Assembly (NCBI RefSeq): GCF_902170305.1
Contig: NZ_CABHWW010000026.1
Location: 612,607-676,606, forward strand
Reading direction: 5' to 3'
Source: Yersinia alsatica
GTDB lineage: Bacteria > Pseudomonadota > Gammaproteobacteria > Enterobacterales > Enterobacteriaceae
DNA length: 64,000 nucleotides
Numbering within the stretch: position 1 is the stretch's first letter; every line of letters begins with the position of its first letter. The notes under the pieces were generated by a model, which did not search any database, was not told where the DNA came from, and saw only the letters and a list, made by a program, of their open reading frames with translations. Both the position numbers and the translations under genes were made by a program. Shown in pieces: positions 62,968 to 64,000 of the stretch.

Positions 62968-64000
62968 ATGTTATTTGATTGGTCAAAAACAAGTGGAAGT
63001 GAGTACCCTGCTGATAAACTTGATAGAGCGAAGTATGCAGAGTTTCTGACCAATTTCTTAATAGAAAAAGGTAAGAGTGAGAATTATGTTTTAAATTTAA
63101 ATGCCCAATGGGGAGCAGGTAAGACATGGTTTTTACGTCGATGGGCTGAAGAAATAGAGGATAAATATCCAGTTGTTTTCATTGATGCGTGGAAAAGTGA
63201 CCACTCAAAAGATCCTTTTCTGGCAGTGATTACAGAGATACAACATAGCCTAATAAATAAAACAGATAAGTCATTGCTTAAGTCTCCATTCATAAAAAAT
63301 GCCTGGAGAATGATAAAATCAGTTGCACCTGAGGCTACAAAAGCTGTAATTAAAACAAAGTTTGGTGTAGATATTGATAAGGCAACAGACCTCATAAGTG
63401 GTGAGGGGGTGGCTGACATAGGTGCTAAACTCGTTGAGGCAGCAATGAGTGCTCATGAGGAAGCTAATAAATCTATAGAGGATTTTAAGAAAGCAATTAA
63501 TTCATGGTTGGAATCAGTTATTGGTACAAATAATGGTTATGATTATCCATTATTCATATTTATCGATGAATTAGATAGATGCAGACCTACTTATGCAATC
63601 GAAATGTTGGAGACAATCAAGCATCTATTTGATATGAAAAGAGTTGTATTTGTTATTGCTACAGATAAAGAACAACTAGAACACTCAATAAAAGCGGTTT
63701 ATGGGATCGGTTTTGATTCACAACGATATCTAAATAGGTTTTTTAATAGAACATTAACATTAAGAAAACCGAATCATTATGAATTTATATTTGAAATAGT
63801 ATCTTCTAGTGTGATTTTACAGAACCATCTTGGAAATAAAAACAATAGTTGGTTCATTGTTGAAGTAGGAGATAGTAGTTATATCGAACAGTATTCAAAA
63901 ATTCTATCTGCGATATCTCAAGTATTATACATGGATCTTAGGACAATAAATCAATGGATGGAAAGAATCGAAGCATCGATTACTAACATTAGTACTAGAT
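62968..64000 (+). CDS. KAP-family P-loop NTPase (truncated by window end)
   Basis: Open for 344 codons to the end of the window; the C-terminus is not seen. Start ATG 62968 follows AAGGA. Walker A LNAQWGAGKTWF (G49-A-G-K52-T), Walker B FIFIDELDRCRP (D200, E201), and a sensor-like FVIATDKEQL, all typical of KAP NTPases (WG-x-GKT; IDELDRC). Unlike many KAP proteins there is no transmembrane insert between Walker A and B. It lies 22 bp behind the SIR2 gene, so it is likely the third gene of that operon. Confidence 0.8.
   Translation, partial: MLFDWSKTSGSEYPADKLDRAKYAEFLTNFLIEKGKSENYVLNLNAQWGAGKTWFLRRWAEEIEDKYPVVFIDAWKSDHSKDPFLAVITEIQHSLINKTDKSLLKSPFIKNAWRMIKSVAPEATKAVIKTKFGVDIDKATDLISGEGVADIGAKLVEAAMSAHEEANKSIEDFKKAINSWLESVIGTNNGYDYPLFIFIDELDRCRPTYAIEMLETIKHLFDMKRVVFVIATDKEQLEHSIKAVYGIGFDSQRYLNRFFNRTLTLRKPNHYEFIFEIVSSSVILQNHLGNKNNSWFIVEVGDSSYIEQYSKILSAISQVLYMDLRTINQWMERIEASITNISTR

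Overview
The window looks like the chromosome of an enteric gamma-proteobacterium of the genus Yersinia, most likely near Y. enterocolitica. The gene order around cspC, mgrB, yebO, pagP, manXYZ, sdaA, pabB, purT, ptrB, exoX, holE and ftnA is Enterobacterales-like, and the fcuA-type ferrichrome receptor, pagP and an FtsI-like second PBP3 fit Yersinia. This is read from protein families and synteny; no search was run.

Bases 1-45,700 are core genome. Region 1-6.6 kb holds the tail of a diguanylate cyclase, a RIO kinase, an ABC exporter, an acetyltransferase, an APC antiporter and a MarA-like regulator, with several small membrane-protein ORFs. Region 6.8-13.3 kb holds short genes (yobH, mgrB with a PhoP-type promoter, yebO, yobF-cspC), an AroP-type permease, pagP and two phage-like orphan genes. 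Region 13.3-23.6 kb holds a laccase-domain protein, a second PBP3, rlmA, an orphan GhoS-like protein, a multi-PAS diguanylate cyclase, fcuA, and mntP behind a yybP-ykoY riboswitch and a near-perfect Fur box. Region 23.7-45.5 kb holds manXYZ, yoaE, sdaA, nudL-pabB, yoaH, purT, dbpA, SOS-regulated yebG, yqfB, yebF, ptrB, exoX, pip, holE, ftnA and the copC-copD-yebY copper cluster.

At 45,709-45,812 lies the small RNA gene sdsR (ryeB). A lambdoid prophage abuts its terminator and runs off the right end of the window. Its layout is: int-xis; a HEPN/DUF4209 protein; a leftward recombination operon (YqaJ exonuclease, Bet annealase, small genes, KTSC protein, candidate N-like antiterminator); the immunity region (a LexA-type CI repressor with a membrane protein downstream, operators, a Cro-like protein); and a rightward replication operon (O-like protein, candidate helicase loader, VRR-NUC nuclease).

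The most interesting locus is 61,090-64,000. It is an AT-rich three-gene operon carried by the prophage just beyond the VRR-NUC gene: a PUA/EVE-like plus HNH endonuclease, a SIR2-family protein overlapping it by 4 bp, and a KAP P-loop NTPase 22 bp further on that is cut by the window end. The combination of sensor or NTPase, NAD-consuming effector type and nuclease looks like an anti-phage system, and I do not recognise this trio as a described one. A second candidate defence gene is the HEPN protein next to xis.
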